This document shows positions 15,527 to 24,418 of a stretch of 64,000 nucleotides of DNA, piece after piece. This DNA comes from Novosphingobium subterraneum. GTDB taxonomy: Bacteria > Pseudomonadota > Alphaproteobacteria > Sphingomonadales > Sphingomonadaceae. The stretch is taken from positions 62,001-126,000 of the forward strand of contig NZ_JRVC01000012.1 in NCBI RefSeq assembly GCF_000807925.1, in the 5' to 3' direction. Under the pieces are notes generated by a model, which made no database searches, had not been told where the DNA came from, and was given only the letters and a program-made list of their open reading frames with translations. How positions within the stretch are numbered: the first letter of the stretch is position 1; every line of letters starts with the position of its first letter. The position numbers were made by a program, and so were the translations under genes.

Positions 15527-17646
15527 TTCGTCTCTCCGGCAAGGCGCAGCGAATTGGCGACGACGATCAGCGAGCTGGTCGACATGGCGACGGCGGCGAT
15601 CAGCGGGGTGACGTGGCCGAGAATGGCCAGCGGCACAGCCAGCACATTGTAGCCGATGGCGAGCGCGAAGTTCTGCCGGACCACGCGCATGGTCGCCCGC
15701 GAGACGCGGATCGCGCGAGGGACGGCGAGGAGCGAGTCTCCGGTGAACACCATGTCCGCTGCCTGCCGCCCGACATCGCTGGCGGAACCCGGCGCGATCG
15801 AGGCGTTTGCTGCCGCGAGCGCCGGGCCGTCGTTCAGGCCGTCGCCCGCCATCATCACCTTCCAGCCGACGCGTTGCAGGCGCTGGAGAGCCTCCTGCTT
15901 GTCGGCAGGAGAAGCTGCGGCTTGCGCCGTCAGACCGGTGGCGCGGGCTACTGCTGCCACTGCCGGGACCGAATCTCCGGAAAGGATCGAAGGATCGACA
16001 TTCAGAGCCTTCAACTGCGCCAGAGCCTCATCTGCATCGGGGCGAAGACGGTCAGCAAAGGGAATGACGCGGACGGCATCGCCTTCGATGCGGAACGCCG
16101 TGGCCATTCCCTGCGACGAGGCAGGACGGCCCAGCGCGACCGCCAGACCGTTCCAGCGGGCGGTGATGCCCTGCCCTGCTTCCTCGCGCACATCTTCGAC
16201 AACTGCGGCCCGCACGCCGCGGGCACCAAGGGCTTGCACCAGGCCGAGCGACAGCGGGTGGCGGCTATGGCTGGCAAGGGCCATGACGACCGAGCCTTGC
16301 GCTTCCGTCAATGCGCCGAGCGCGACTTCGTCCGGCACGGGGCGTCCGAGCGTGAGCGTACCGGTCTTGTCGAGCAGGATACGGTTGACCTCGGCCATGC
16401 GTTCGAGCGCGGAGCCGTCCTTGACCAGAATGCCGCGCTTGAGCAGCGCGCCTGCCGCTACGACTTGCGCTACCGGGACGGCAAGGCCGAGCGCGCAGGG
16501 GCAGGTGATGATCAGCACCGCAATGGCGATGACCAGCGACTGGTAGACGCCAGCGCCCGCGATCATCCATCCGGCAAAGGTGAGCGCCGCCAGCGTGTGG
16601 ACAGCAGGGGCATAGAGGCGCGAGGCGCGATCGGCGATGCGCACGAACTTCGAGCGCGATTGCCCGGCCGCCTCCATCAGGCGGGCGATCTCCGACAGCG
16701 CGGTGTCCTGTCCGATGGCGGTGACGCGCACGTCGACCGGTGCATCGACGTTCAGTGTCCCGGCGTGAACGACCGTGCCGGGCGCGGCCTCGACCGGTGC
16801 GCTTTCGCCAGTCAGCAGCGACTGGTCGAAGCGCGTCGTGCCGCGCAGGACTTCGCCATCGGCGGCGAGGCGTTCGCCCGCCGCGACGCGCATGAGCATG
16901 CCGGGCTGCAGCGATTTCGTGTCGAGCCAGCGGGTTGCGCCGTCCGCCTCGACAACCATCGTGCCACTGGCCACCTGGCGCAACAGGGCATCGACGCCCG
17001 AACGCGCGCGATCGCGCATCATCGCATCGAGCACGCGCCCTGCCAGCAGGAACATCAGCAGCATGAGCACGCCGTCGAACCAGGCCTCTGCCCCGCCGGT
17101 CAGGGTTTCGTAGAACGACAATCCGGTGGCGATGGTCACGCCGATGGAGATCGGCACTTCCATGTTGGTCCTGCCATGGCGCAGCACCTTCCAGGCCGAA
17201 GCGAAGAACGGGCGGCCGGCATAGACGATGGCGGGCACCCCGATCATCGCCGAGACCCAGTGGAACAGCGATCGCGTCGTCCCGTCGGCGCCTGACCAGA
17301 CACTGACCGACATGAGCATGACGTTCATGCAGGCAAAGGCGGCGACGCCGAGTGGGGCGAGAAGTGGCCTGACGGCCGAAACGGGTTCGGCCTCGATCTC
17401 GCGCGGCTGCGCATCGAAACCGGTAGCTGCGAGCGTCGCCACGAGCGTTGGCGGCTCGACCTCCGGGGCGTGGATGACTTCCACCGTCCGTGCGGTCAGG
17501 TTGGTTCTTGCGCTGGCCACCCCGTCGAGCGCGGCGAGCGCGCGCTCGACCTTGCCCATGCAGCCGGCGCAGTGCATGCCCGGCACGGCGAGGACAGTGT
17601 GGACTGCATCGTCAGGGACAGCGCGAAGGCGGGCGGCGACGGTCAC
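15523..17646 (-). CDS. ccoI: Copper-translocating P1B-type ATPase CcoI/FixI
   Basis: A 707-residue heavy-metal ATPase. It begins with one HMA metal-binding domain (GMHCAGC, C26 and C29). The transmembrane ion site is CPC in ITCPCALGLAVP. The phosphorylation motif is DKTGT and the hinge is GDGLNDGPAL. CcoI exports copper from the cytoplasm for assembly of the cbb3 oxidase binuclear centre. Gene order ccoG-ccoH-ccoI-ccoS with four-base overlaps supports this role over general copper detoxification. Confidence 0.95.
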   Translation of the reverse strand: MTVAARLRAVPDDAVHTVLAVPGMHCAGCMGKVERALAALDGVASARTNLTARTVEVIHAPEVEPPTLVATLAATGFDAQPREIEAEPVSAVRPLLAPLGVAAFACMNVMLMSVSVWSGADGTTRSLFHWVSAMIGVPAIVYAGRPFFASAWKVLRHGRTNMEVPISIGVTIATGLSFYETLTGGAEAWFDGVLMLLMFLLAGRVLDAMMRDRARSGVDALLRQVASGTMVVEADGATRWLDTKSLQPGMLMRVAAGERLAADGEVLRGTTRFDQSLLTGESAPVEAAPGTVVHAGTLNVDAPVDVRVTAIGQDTALSEIARLMEAAGQSRSKFVRIADRASRLYAPAVHTLAALTFAGWMIAGAGVYQSLVIAIAVLIITCPCALGLAVPVAQVVAAGALLKRGILVKDGSALERMAEVNRILLDKTGTLTLGRPVPDEVALGALTEAQGSVVMALASHSRHPLSLGLVQALGARGVRAAVVEDVREEAGQGITARWNGLAVALGRPASSQGMATAFRIEGDAVRVIPFADRLRPDADEALAQLKALNVDPSILSGDSVPAVAAVARATGLTAQAAASPADKQEALQRLQRVGWKVMMAGDGLNDGPALAAANASIAPGSASDVGRQAADMVFTGDSLLAVPRAIRVSRATMRVVRQNFALAIGYNVLAVPLAILGHVTPLIAAVAMSTSSLIVVANSLRLAGETK

Positions 17647-18113
17647 AGCACTTCACCTACGGCGCGCCAAACCTTGCCTTCGGCCTGGACCATGACCCGC
17701 AAGCGCCAGCGACCGGCTTCGAGCGGGGCGGCGTAAGTGCCCGGTGCAAGTTCGTGCAAGGTCAGGTCGGTCTCCGGACGCTGGCCGAGCGGATGTTCGG
17801 CAACGGCAGAGACCTTGGCGGCAGCGATGGCGCTGCCCTTGCTGTCGCGCAATGTGATCGCCGCCCTGCCCTGCTCGTCGCGGGCGATGTCGGCTTTCCA
17901 GCCGAGCGCCTGCTCAGCGCTGGCTTCCTTGAGCCAGCCGTTGAACTGCTGGCTGGCAACGTAGGAATTCTCGACCACCACCCCGCCGAAAGTGTCCGTG
18001 GCAAGCCGCGCCATGAGGACGTTGACCGCGATGACCACGCCGAAGAAGCTGACGAGGATCAGGGTGATGTGCTTGCCAGTGAACGGGCGAGCGGTACGGC
18101 TGTTCTTGGTCAT
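17643..18113 (-). CDS. ccoH: cbb3 oxidase assembly protein CcoH/FixH
   Basis: A 156-residue membrane-anchored protein with one N-terminal TM helix (HITLILVSFFGVVIAVNVLM) and a periplasmic domain of FixH type. It carries the typical NSYVASQQFNGWL segment. FixH/CcoH interacts with CcoI and the oxidase subunits during assembly. It overlaps both neighbours by four bases. Confidence 0.92.
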   Translation of the reverse strand: MTKNSRTARPFTGKHITLILVSFFGVVIAVNVLMARLATDTFGGVVVENSYVASQQFNGWLKEASAEQALGWKADIARDEQGRAAITLRDSKGSAIAAAKVSAVAEHPLGQRPETDLTLHELAPGTYAAPLEAGRWRLRVMVQAEGKVWRAVGEVL

Positions 18114-19630
18114 TCGCCGTGTCCTTCAGGGAGGGTGAAGCTGGTTTCGCTGCGGTCCATGCCGCCTTCGTCATCGGGGGCCGTGAGGACGAAGGCGAAT
18201 TCGCCGTGGCCCCTGTCATGATGGCCTTCACCGTGGCCGTCGCGGCGGTGTTCGCCATGTTCACCACGGCGCCGGGCAACGACGTAGATGCGCAGGCGCT
18301 GCGTGGTGTCGGCGGGGACGCGGAAGGTGAGATCGCGCTTGGCAGCGGCTGCGTCCATCTCGTCGGTGAACATGGCAGCGCCTTCAAGGCCTTCCAACGC
18401 GACGCGGAAGGTGCGCGGGCGCTCTTCCATGTTGCGCAGCTTGATCGTGTAGGCGTTGCGGATTGTCCCGTCAGACAGCGTCACGAACTCGGGATTGCGG
18501 TCCTTGGCCACCGAAATGTCGAGACGGGCGCGCTGGCCAAGGGCGAAGAGCATTGCCGCGCCGATCGCCGACCACACCCCGAGATAGATCAGCGTGCGCG
18601 GACGGAAGATGGTCTTGAGGACCGGGGTGGGCTCCTCGCCCTTCTTCTCCTTTTCGGCATCGACCAGCGTGCAGTAGTCGATCAGTCCGCGCGCGCGACC
18701 GACGTCGGCCATGGCCTTGTCGCAGGCGTCGATGCACAGCGCGCAAGTGATGCAGCCGATCTGCGGCCCCTCGCGGATGTCTATGCCGGTCGGGCATACG
18801 GCGACGCACTGCATGCAGTCGATGCAGTCACCCAGCGGAGTGGCAGCCTTGACCGCGCTCTTGACCGAGCCGCGCGGCTCACCGCGCCAGTCCTTGTAGG
18901 TGACGATCAGGCTCTTCTCGTCGAGCATCGCGGTCTGGATGCGCGGCCAGGGGCACATGTATACGCAGACCTGTTCGCGCATGAAGCCGCCGAAGATGAA
19001 GGTCGTCATCGTCAGGACGAATGTGGTGGCATAGGCGACAGGAGCGGCAGTGCCGGTCCAGAATTCGTATTGCAGCGTCGGTGCGTCGGCGAAGTAGAAG
19101 ATCCAGGCCCCGCCCGTGGCGAAGCTGATGGCGAGGTAGATGGTCCACTTCAGCGCGCGCTTGCCGATCTTTCCGGCTGTCCACGGCGCCTTCTGCAGGC
19201 GCAGCTGGGCGTTGCGGTCGCCATCGATGAAGCGATCGACGTGCTGGAACAGGTCGGTCCACACCGTCTGCGGGCAGGCATAGCCGCACCAGGCGCGACC
19301 CACCGCCGAGGTGACGAGGAACAGGCCGATCCCGGCCATGATCAGCAGGCCTGCCACGAAGTAGAATTCATGCGGCCAGATTTCGATATCGAACATGAAG
19401 AACCGGCGGTGCGCCAGATCGATCAGCACCGCCTGGTCGGGGGCATAGGGGCCGCGGTCCCACCGGATCCACGGCGTGCCCCAGTAAATGCCCAGGCACA
19501 CGATCATGACCAGCCACTTGAAGCGGCGGAATGGTCCGTTGATAGCCTTCGGGAAAACGCCTTTCCGCTTTTCGTAGAGGCCGATTTCGTTCGAGTGGTC
19601 CGCGCGGAGTTTGGGATCGTGCGCAGTCAT
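18110..19630 (-). CDS. ccoG: cbb3 oxidase accessory protein CcoG/FixG
   Basis: A 506-residue polyferredoxin-type membrane protein. The ATG at 19630 is chosen because the upstream extension is low-complexity out-of-frame sequence. After several TM helices comes a cytoplasmic double [4Fe-4S] domain with CIDCMQCVAVCP and CITCALCIDAC motifs. A C-terminal Ig-like FixG domain follows, carrying an unusual His/Gly/Glu-rich insert (GEHGEHRRDGHGEGHHDRGH, about 60 residues from the end) that could bind copper. CcoG family members have been implicated in cupric reductase activity for oxidase assembly. It starts 23 bp after ccoP. Confidence 0.93.
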   Translation of the reverse strand: MTAHDPKLRADHSNEIGLYEKRKGVFPKAINGPFRRFKWLVMIVCLGIYWGTPWIRWDRGPYAPDQAVLIDLAHRRFFMFDIEIWPHEFYFVAGLLIMAGIGLFLVTSAVGRAWCGYACPQTVWTDLFQHVDRFIDGDRNAQLRLQKAPWTAGKIGKRALKWTIYLAISFATGGAWIFYFADAPTLQYEFWTGTAAPVAYATTFVLTMTTFIFGGFMREQVCVYMCPWPRIQTAMLDEKSLIVTYKDWRGEPRGSVKSAVKAATPLGDCIDCMQCVAVCPTGIDIREGPQIGCITCALCIDACDKAMADVGRARGLIDYCTLVDAEKEKKGEEPTPVLKTIFRPRTLIYLGVWSAIGAAMLFALGQRARLDISVAKDRNPEFVTLSDGTIRNAYTIKLRNMEERPRTFRVALEGLEGAAMFTDEMDAAAAKRDLTFRVPADTTQRLRIYVVARRRGEHGEHRRDGHGEGHHDRGHGEFAFVLTAPDDEGGMDRSETSFTLPEGHGE

Positions 19631-19653
19631 GACCGTGCTGTCCTGTGTTCGGG

Positions 19654-20604
19654 TTATTTGGCCGCAGCGGGGGCTGCTGCGGGTTCGGGAGCGGCAGGAG
19701 CGGGTGCTTCCTCGCCGCCGCCCAGCGAATGGACGTAAGTGGCCAGCATCTTCACCGTCACCGGATCGAGACGCGTGCCCCACGATGGCATCACGCCGTA
19801 CCGGGCGTTCGTCACCGTCTGGGTCAGCGCCTTGCGGTCACCACCGTAGAGCCAGATCGCATCGCTGAGCTTGGGCGCGCCAAAAGCCCGATCGCCTTCA
19901 CCGCTGGCGCCATGACAAGCGACGCAGTTTGCGGCGTAGATCTCGGCGCCGCGCTGCGAGGAGCCACTCGGCTTCTCCTGGGCGCTGATCACGCGGACAT
20001 GGCTGACCACGTCCTGCACTTGGGCCGAGGTCAGGATGCCATCGCGGCCGAATGCCGGCATCTGGCTCATGCGGGTGGCGTCGTCGCCGGGCTGGCGCAC
20101 GCCGTGGACGAGCGTCTGGTGGACCGTGGCGACATCGCCGCCCCACAGCCAGTCGTCGTCATTGAGGTTGGGATAGCCCGCACTGCCAGCGGCGCCATTG
20201 CCGTGACACTGGATGCAGTTGACCTTGAACGCGGCGCGTCCACCGTCGATCGCGGCGCGGCGAAGGCGCGGATCAGCGGCGATCTGTTCGATCGAGGCCT
20301 TGTCGAGTTCGGCCAAGAGCCCCGCCTTGCGCGCGGCCTCTGCCTTCATCTCCTGGTCGAGCTGGCCGCGGCTGGTCCAGCCGAATGTTCCCGCCGTCGC
20401 CTTGTCGATCATCGGCCAGGCCGGGTAGACCACGCAGTAGGCGATGGAGAAGATGATCGTGGCGTAGAAGGACCACAGCCACCAGCGCGGCAGGGGATTG
20501 TTCAGTTCCTCGATGCCGTCCCATTCGTGGCCGACGGTTTCGACGCCGGTTGCGTCGTCGATGCGCCCTCCGGCGGAGGCCGGAATCTTGTTAGACTCAG
20601 ACAT
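19654..20604 (-). CDS. ccoP: cbb3 cytochrome c oxidase subunit III, diheme cytochrome c
   Basis: A 316-residue subunit with one TM helix (about residues 42-65) and two c-type heme domains: C130-x2-C133-H134 and C227-x2-C230-H231. Distal methionines are available in the MSQMPAF and YGVMPSW segments. It accepts electrons from soluble cytochrome c and passes them to CcoO and CcoN. The C-terminus ends in an Ala/Pro/Glu-rich tail. The ATG overlaps the end of ccoQ by 8 bp. Confidence 0.96.
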   Translation of the reverse strand: MSESNKIPASAGGRIDDATGVETVGHEWDGIEELNNPLPRWWLWSFYATIIFSIAYCVVYPAWPMIDKATAGTFGWTSRGQLDQEMKAEAARKAGLLAELDKASIEQIAADPRLRRAAIDGGRAAFKVNCIQCHGNGAAGSAGYPNLNDDDWLWGGDVATVHQTLVHGVRQPGDDATRMSQMPAFGRDGILTSAQVQDVVSHVRVISAQEKPSGSSQRGAEIYAANCVACHGASGEGDRAFGAPKLSDAIWLYGGDRKALTQTVTNARYGVMPSWGTRLDPVTVKMLATYVHSLGGGEEAPAPAAPEPAAAPAAAK

Positions 20605-20767
20605 CGGTTTCGTCCTTGAAGATCGAGTTCGCAGCCTCGCGGTTCAGCGGCTTGGCGCCGGGGCGGAACGGCCATGCGCTCAACCCCACGAAAATGGCCG
20701 TCATCACCAGCAGGCCCCAGCTGTCAGCGAGATGCCGCAGCATGTCGTAAGTGGAGTGGGTGCTCAT
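20597..20767 (-). CDS. ccoQ: cbb3 oxidase subunit CcoQ/FixQ
   Basis: A 56-residue protein read from ATG 20767 to TGA 20597. It has one TM helix in the middle ([18 protein letters not shown]) ending in the typical WPFRPG turn, and a short C-terminal tail. This is the small CcoQ/FixQ subunit that stabilises the complex. It overlaps ccoO by four bases and ccoP by eight. Confidence 0.92.
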   Translation of the reverse strand: MSTHSTYDMLRHLADSWGLLVMTAIFVGLSAWPFRPGAKPLNREAANSIFKDETDV

Positions 20768-21513
20768 CGGCCCTTCTCCTTGGCGAGCTTCTCCTGCGCG
20801 GCAGGGGCGTTCACGTCGACAAGCGTGCCCAGCATCTGGAGATAGGCGACAAGCGCATCCATCTCGGTCAGACGCGTCGGATCGCCGTCAAAGTCGCGCG
20901 CCTGCGCCTTGGGGTAGCGCTTGAGCAGATCGGTCGCGTCTGCGTTCGGATCGGCCTGGGCCTTTAGGTCCTCGTTGGCCTTCTCGATGTCGGTCTTCGA
21001 ATAGGGCACGCCGACCTGGTAGAGCGTGCGCAACTCTGCCGTCATGTCGCCCGGGTTCAGGTCATGCTCAGCAAGGTGCGCGTACGTCGGCATGATCGAT
21101 TCCGGCACCACGGCGCGCGGATCCTTGAGGTGCTGCACGTGCCATTCATCGGAATAGCGATTGCCGACGCGGGCAAGGTCAGGCCCGGTACGCTTCGAGC
21201 CCCACTGGAACGGATGGTCGTACATCGATTCCGCTGCAAGGCTGTAGTGGCCGTAGCGTTCGACCTCGTCACGGAACGGACGGATCATCTGGCTGTGGCA
21301 GACATAGCAGCCTTCGCGGACATAGATGTCGCGTCCGGCCTGCTCGAGCGGGGTGTAGGGGCGCATGCCGTCCACCTTCTCGATCGTGTTGTCGATCCAG
21401 AACAGCGGGGCGATCTCGACGATGCCGCCCACGGTCACTGCCGCGAAGGCCGCGAGCCCGAGGAGCGTCACGTTGCGCTCCAGTTTCTTGTGCTTTTCCA
21501 CGATTGTCGTCAT
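20764..21513 (-). CDS. ccoO: cbb3 cytochrome c oxidase subunit II, monoheme cytochrome c
   Basis: A 249-residue subunit with an N-terminal TM anchor (about residues 14-40) and a single heme c site, C69-x2-C72-H73 in GCYVCHSQM. It includes the family's [14 protein letters not shown] segment and a distal methionine region (IMPTYAHL). It forms part of the electron relay from CcoP to CcoN. It follows ccoN by 24 bp. Confidence 0.96.
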   Translation of the reverse strand: MTTIVEKHKKLERNVTLLGLAAFAAVTVGGIVEIAPLFWIDNTIEKVDGMRPYTPLEQAGRDIYVREGCYVCHSQMIRPFRDEVERYGHYSLAAESMYDHPFQWGSKRTGPDLARVGNRYSDEWHVQHLKDPRAVVPESIMPTYAHLAEHDLNPGDMTAELRTLYQVGVPYSKTDIEKANEDLKAQADPNADATDLLKRYPKAQARDFDGDPTRLTEMDALVAYLQMLGTLVDVNAPAAQEKLAKEKGR

Positions 21514-21537
21514 GGGATTTTCTCCGGATGCGTCTGA

Positions 21538-23184
21538 TCAGGCTGCGGCATGCGCGGCGAGGATCGGACGGTCCTTTTCGGGATCGTAGGGGGCGTCGCT
21601 CATCGGTGCTTCGTCACGCAGCGCCCCAAGGATCGTGCGCCAGACGTTGACGGTCATGACCACGGCTCCTGCGAGATAAAGCAGGCCACCGAAGGCGCGC
21701 AGGAAGAACATCGGCTTCAGCGCAAGGACGGTTTCGGCAAAGCTGTTCACCAGGTAGCCGTCGGCACCATATTCGCGCCACATCAGGCCCTGGGTGATGC
21801 CTGCCACCCACATCGAGGCGGCGTAGAAGACGATGCCCACGGTCGCGAGCCAGAAGTGCCAGTTGACCATGCGCAGCGAGTAGAGCCGTTCACGGTTCCA
21901 CAGGCGCGGCACGAGGTAATAGACCGCCGCGAAAGTGATCATGCCGTTCCAGCCCAGCGCGCCGGAGTGGACGTGGCCGATGGTCCAGTCGGTATAGTGC
22001 GACAGGCTGTTCACCGACTTGATCGACATCATCGGGCCTTCGAAGGTGCTCATGCCATAGAAGGCGAGCGCCATGACCATCATGCGGATGATCGGATCGG
22101 TCCGGACCTTGTCCCAGGCGCCGTTGAGCGTCATCAGGCCGTTGATCATGCCGCCCCAGCTCGGCATCCACAGCATGACCGAGAAGACCATGCCCAGCGT
22201 CTGCGCCCAGTCGGGCAGCGCGGTGTAGTGAAGGTGGTGCGGACCCGCCCAGATGTAGAGGAAGATCAGCGCCCAGAAGTGGATGATCGACAGGCGGTAG
22301 GAATAGACCGGGCGTTCGGCCTGCTTCGGAACAAAGTAGTACATCATCGCCAGGAAGCCGGCGGTGAGGAAGAAGCCGACCGCGTTGTGGCCGTACCACC
22401 ACTGCACCAGCGCGCCCTGCACACCGGCAAAGATCGGGTAGCTGCGGCTGCCGACGAAGCTGACCGGCCAGTTCAGGTTGTTGACGATGTGCAGCATCGC
22501 CACGGTCACGATGAACGACAGGTAGAACCAGTTGGCGACATAGATATGCGGTTCGGTGCGCTTGACGATCGTACCGACGAAGACCGCGAGGTAGGCCACC
22601 CAGACGATGGTAAGCCACAGGTCGACGTACCATTCGGGCTCGGCATATTCCTTGCCCTGCGTGATGCCGAGCAGATAGCCGGTTGCCGCCAGCACGATGA
22701 ACAGCTGGTATCCCCAGAACACGAAACGGGCGAGGCCGGGGAAGGCCAGCCTCGCCCGGCAAGTACGCTGCACGACGTAGAACGACGTGGCGATCAGCGC
22801 GTTGCCTCCGAAAGCGAAGATGACCGCAGAGGTGTGCAGCGGGCGCAGGCGGCCGAACGCGGTCCATTCAAGACCGAGGTTCAGGACCGGCAGCGCCAGC
22901 TGCAGTGCGATGTAGAGCCCTGCCAGGAACCCTGCCATGCCCCAGAAGACGGTCGCGATCACGCCCCAGCGGATCACGTCGTCGTCGTAGCGGCCCTGAT
23001 CAGGTGCGAGGATGGCCTTCGACAGATCCACCCCGCGCAGCGTGACGATCAGCCCGATGATGCAGGCCAGTGCCACGATGCCCATGTGGATCGCGAAACC
23101 CGTGTCGACGGCTGCAGCGCAGGCGGCGACGGCGATAAAGAGCGCAACGAGCCAGAGGCCCGAGCGCGATAGTGCCGATTCCAT
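21538..23184 (-). CDS. ccoN: cbb3 cytochrome c oxidase subunit I (catalytic)
   Basis: 548 residues from ATG 23184, which is preceded by GGAAGGGAAGG. The open frame runs on upstream through the promoter and FNR box, so the longer version is not real. It is a 12-plus-TM heme-copper oxidase. Heme b, heme b3 and CuB histidines lie in [31 protein letters not shown] and [14 protein letters not shown] preceding TM segment is also present, as in proteobacterial FixN. It reduces oxygen at very low concentration and pumps protons. It is first in a ten-gene minus-strand set running to hemN. Confidence 0.96.
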   Translation of the reverse strand: MESALSRSGLWLVALFIAVAACAAAVDTGFAIHMGIVALACIIGLIVTLRGVDLSKAILAPDQGRYDDDVIRWGVIATVFWGMAGFLAGLYIALQLALPVLNLGLEWTAFGRLRPLHTSAVIFAFGGNALIATSFYVVQRTCRARLAFPGLARFVFWGYQLFIVLAATGYLLGITQGKEYAEPEWYVDLWLTIVWVAYLAVFVGTIVKRTEPHIYVANWFYLSFIVTVAMLHIVNNLNWPVSFVGSRSYPIFAGVQGALVQWWYGHNAVGFFLTAGFLAMMYYFVPKQAERPVYSYRLSIIHFWALIFLYIWAGPHHLHYTALPDWAQTLGMVFSVMLWMPSWGGMINGLMTLNGAWDKVRTDPIIRMMVMALAFYGMSTFEGPMMSIKSVNSLSHYTDWTIGHVHSGALGWNGMITFAAVYYLVPRLWNRERLYSLRMVNWHFWLATVGIVFYAASMWVAGITQGLMWREYGADGYLVNSFAETVLALKPMFFLRAFGGLLYLAGAVVMTVNVWRTILGALRDEAPMSDAPYDPEKDRPILAAHAAA

Positions 23185-23245
23185 GGAGCCTTCCCTTCCA
23201 TGAGTGATGTGCATGCCGCGCTGCACCCAAGGGCGGGGAGGAACA

Positions 23246-23259
23246 TTGACCAGAGTCAA
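23246..23259 (-). promoter_or_regulatory. FNR/FixK-type box upstream of ccoN
   Basis: TTGA-CCAGAG-TCAA, a perfect dyad match to the FNR/FixK consensus core. It lies 62 bp upstream of the ccoN start and about 160 bp upstream of the divergent ompW gene. It should be the low-oxygen switch for the oxidase operon, recognised by the FnrL protein encoded at 26968-27663. Confidence 0.8.
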
Positions 23260-23419
23260 ATCGCGCAAAATCAGCCTTATACTTTGGTCGTAGATCGCGT
23301 TTTCGCATTTTTGCGCTTCGTCAATGTCTCGTGATTCGGTGCGGTGCATCAGGCTGTCCAAGCCACGGACGATCTGGGGCCAGCGAGGGGCTGGCCATCC
23401 GTGGTGCAGGACAAGACCG

Positions 23420-24106
23420 ATGAAGAAGCTGATTACCGCCGCCCTGCCCCTGGCCTTCGCAGCCGCCGCTCTTGCACCGGCACCGGCCCTTGCCGGCTCG
23501 GCCGAAGGCAAGCTGCAGGTCAAGGTGCTCGGCACTGGCGTGCTTCCGGACGGCAAGATCGTGGAAGTGAAGAAAGACCCCCTGGGCCTGACCACCGGCG
23601 CGCAGACCAAGGCCAACGACAACTATGTGCCGACCCTTGCGGTCGAGTATTTTCTGACGCCCAACATCTCGGCCGAGACGATCTGCTGCTTCACCCAGCA
23701 CCATGTCAGCGGCGTGGGCGCCCTGGCCCCAGCCACCAACATCGTCGACCACGTGCTGGTGCTGCCGGCCACGCTGACGCTGAAGTATCACCTGCCGATG
23801 GGCGGCGGGATCAAGCCATATGTGGGCGCCGGTCCGTCGATGTTTCTGATCTTCGGTGAAAAGCCTGGTTCGAGCATCACTGGCCTGGGCGTGACCAAGG
23901 TCAAGATGTCCAACGAAGTGGGCTTTGCCCTTCAGGCGGGGGTGGACATTCCGGTCAACGACAAGGGCCTTGGTGTCAGCATCGATGCCAAGAAGTATTT
24001 CCAGGACACGACCGCCCACTTCTATGCCGGAAATGCCGAAGTCCTGACCACCAAGCACTCGCTTGACCCGTGGGTCGTGAGCGCGGGACTCGCATACCGC
24101 TTCTGA
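23420..24106 (+). CDS. ompW: OmpW family outer-membrane protein
   Basis: A 228-residue protein with a clear signal peptide ([25 protein letters not shown]). It folds as an eight-stranded barrel of the OmpW/AlkL type: [28 protein letters not shown], and a C-terminal YRF with terminal phenylalanine. OmpW proteins pass small hydrophobic molecules. In several proteobacteria ompW/oprG is controlled by FNR/Anr, and here it is divergent from ccoN with an FNR box between them. The open frame upstream of 23420 is ignored because the signal peptide begins there. Confidence 0.9.
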   Translation: MKKLITAALPLAFAAAALAPAPALAGSAEGKLQVKVLGTGVLPDGKIVEVKKDPLGLTTGAQTKANDNYVPTLAVEYFLTPNISAETICCFTQHHVSGVGALAPATNIVDHVLVLPATLTLKYHLPMGGGIKPYVGAGPSMFLIFGEKPGSSITGLGVTKVKMSNEVGFALQAGVDIPVNDKGLGVSIDAKKYFQDTTAHFYAGNAEVLTTKHSLDPWVVSAGLAYRF

Positions 24107-24418
24107 CGAAATCCCCTTCCCGTCCGGCGCCCCCCACGCGCGCCGGATCAGGGGACGGCGGGCAGGAAATCACGAGGTTCTGGGATCGCCTCGCTGGTTT
24201 TCTGCCCGCCACTTTTTTGTTTGTTCAACTTACAAATCCCAACATTTCCGGGCATTTCGGGCCTGTTGCGCCGCAGACACAGGTGTGGCTGAATAGGCGG
24301 AACTTCCCCAAAGCCTGATTGCGCCGAACCGTTGCTCTAGCGCATGGGAACTCCAGCACTTGTCAACGAACAAGTTGCCATCGCAACTACAGTTGCGCCA
24401 TTTCGGGAGGATACAACA
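24107..24418. other. 312-bp intergenic region, weak hairpin only
   Basis: Just after ompW, TCCGGCGC at 24123-24130 pairs with GCGCCGGA at 24140-24147 around a 9-base loop. There is no T-run after it, so terminator function is doubtful. The AT-rich stretch near 24212-24245 is the likely promoter area for the TonB receptor. A GGGAGG ribosome site precedes 24419. Nothing else was seen. Confidence 0.4.

Noticed and set aside
15613..17295. Long plus-strand open frame opposite ccoI
   Set aside because: Antisense to a well-supported P-type ATPase; no recognisable domain or ribosome site.
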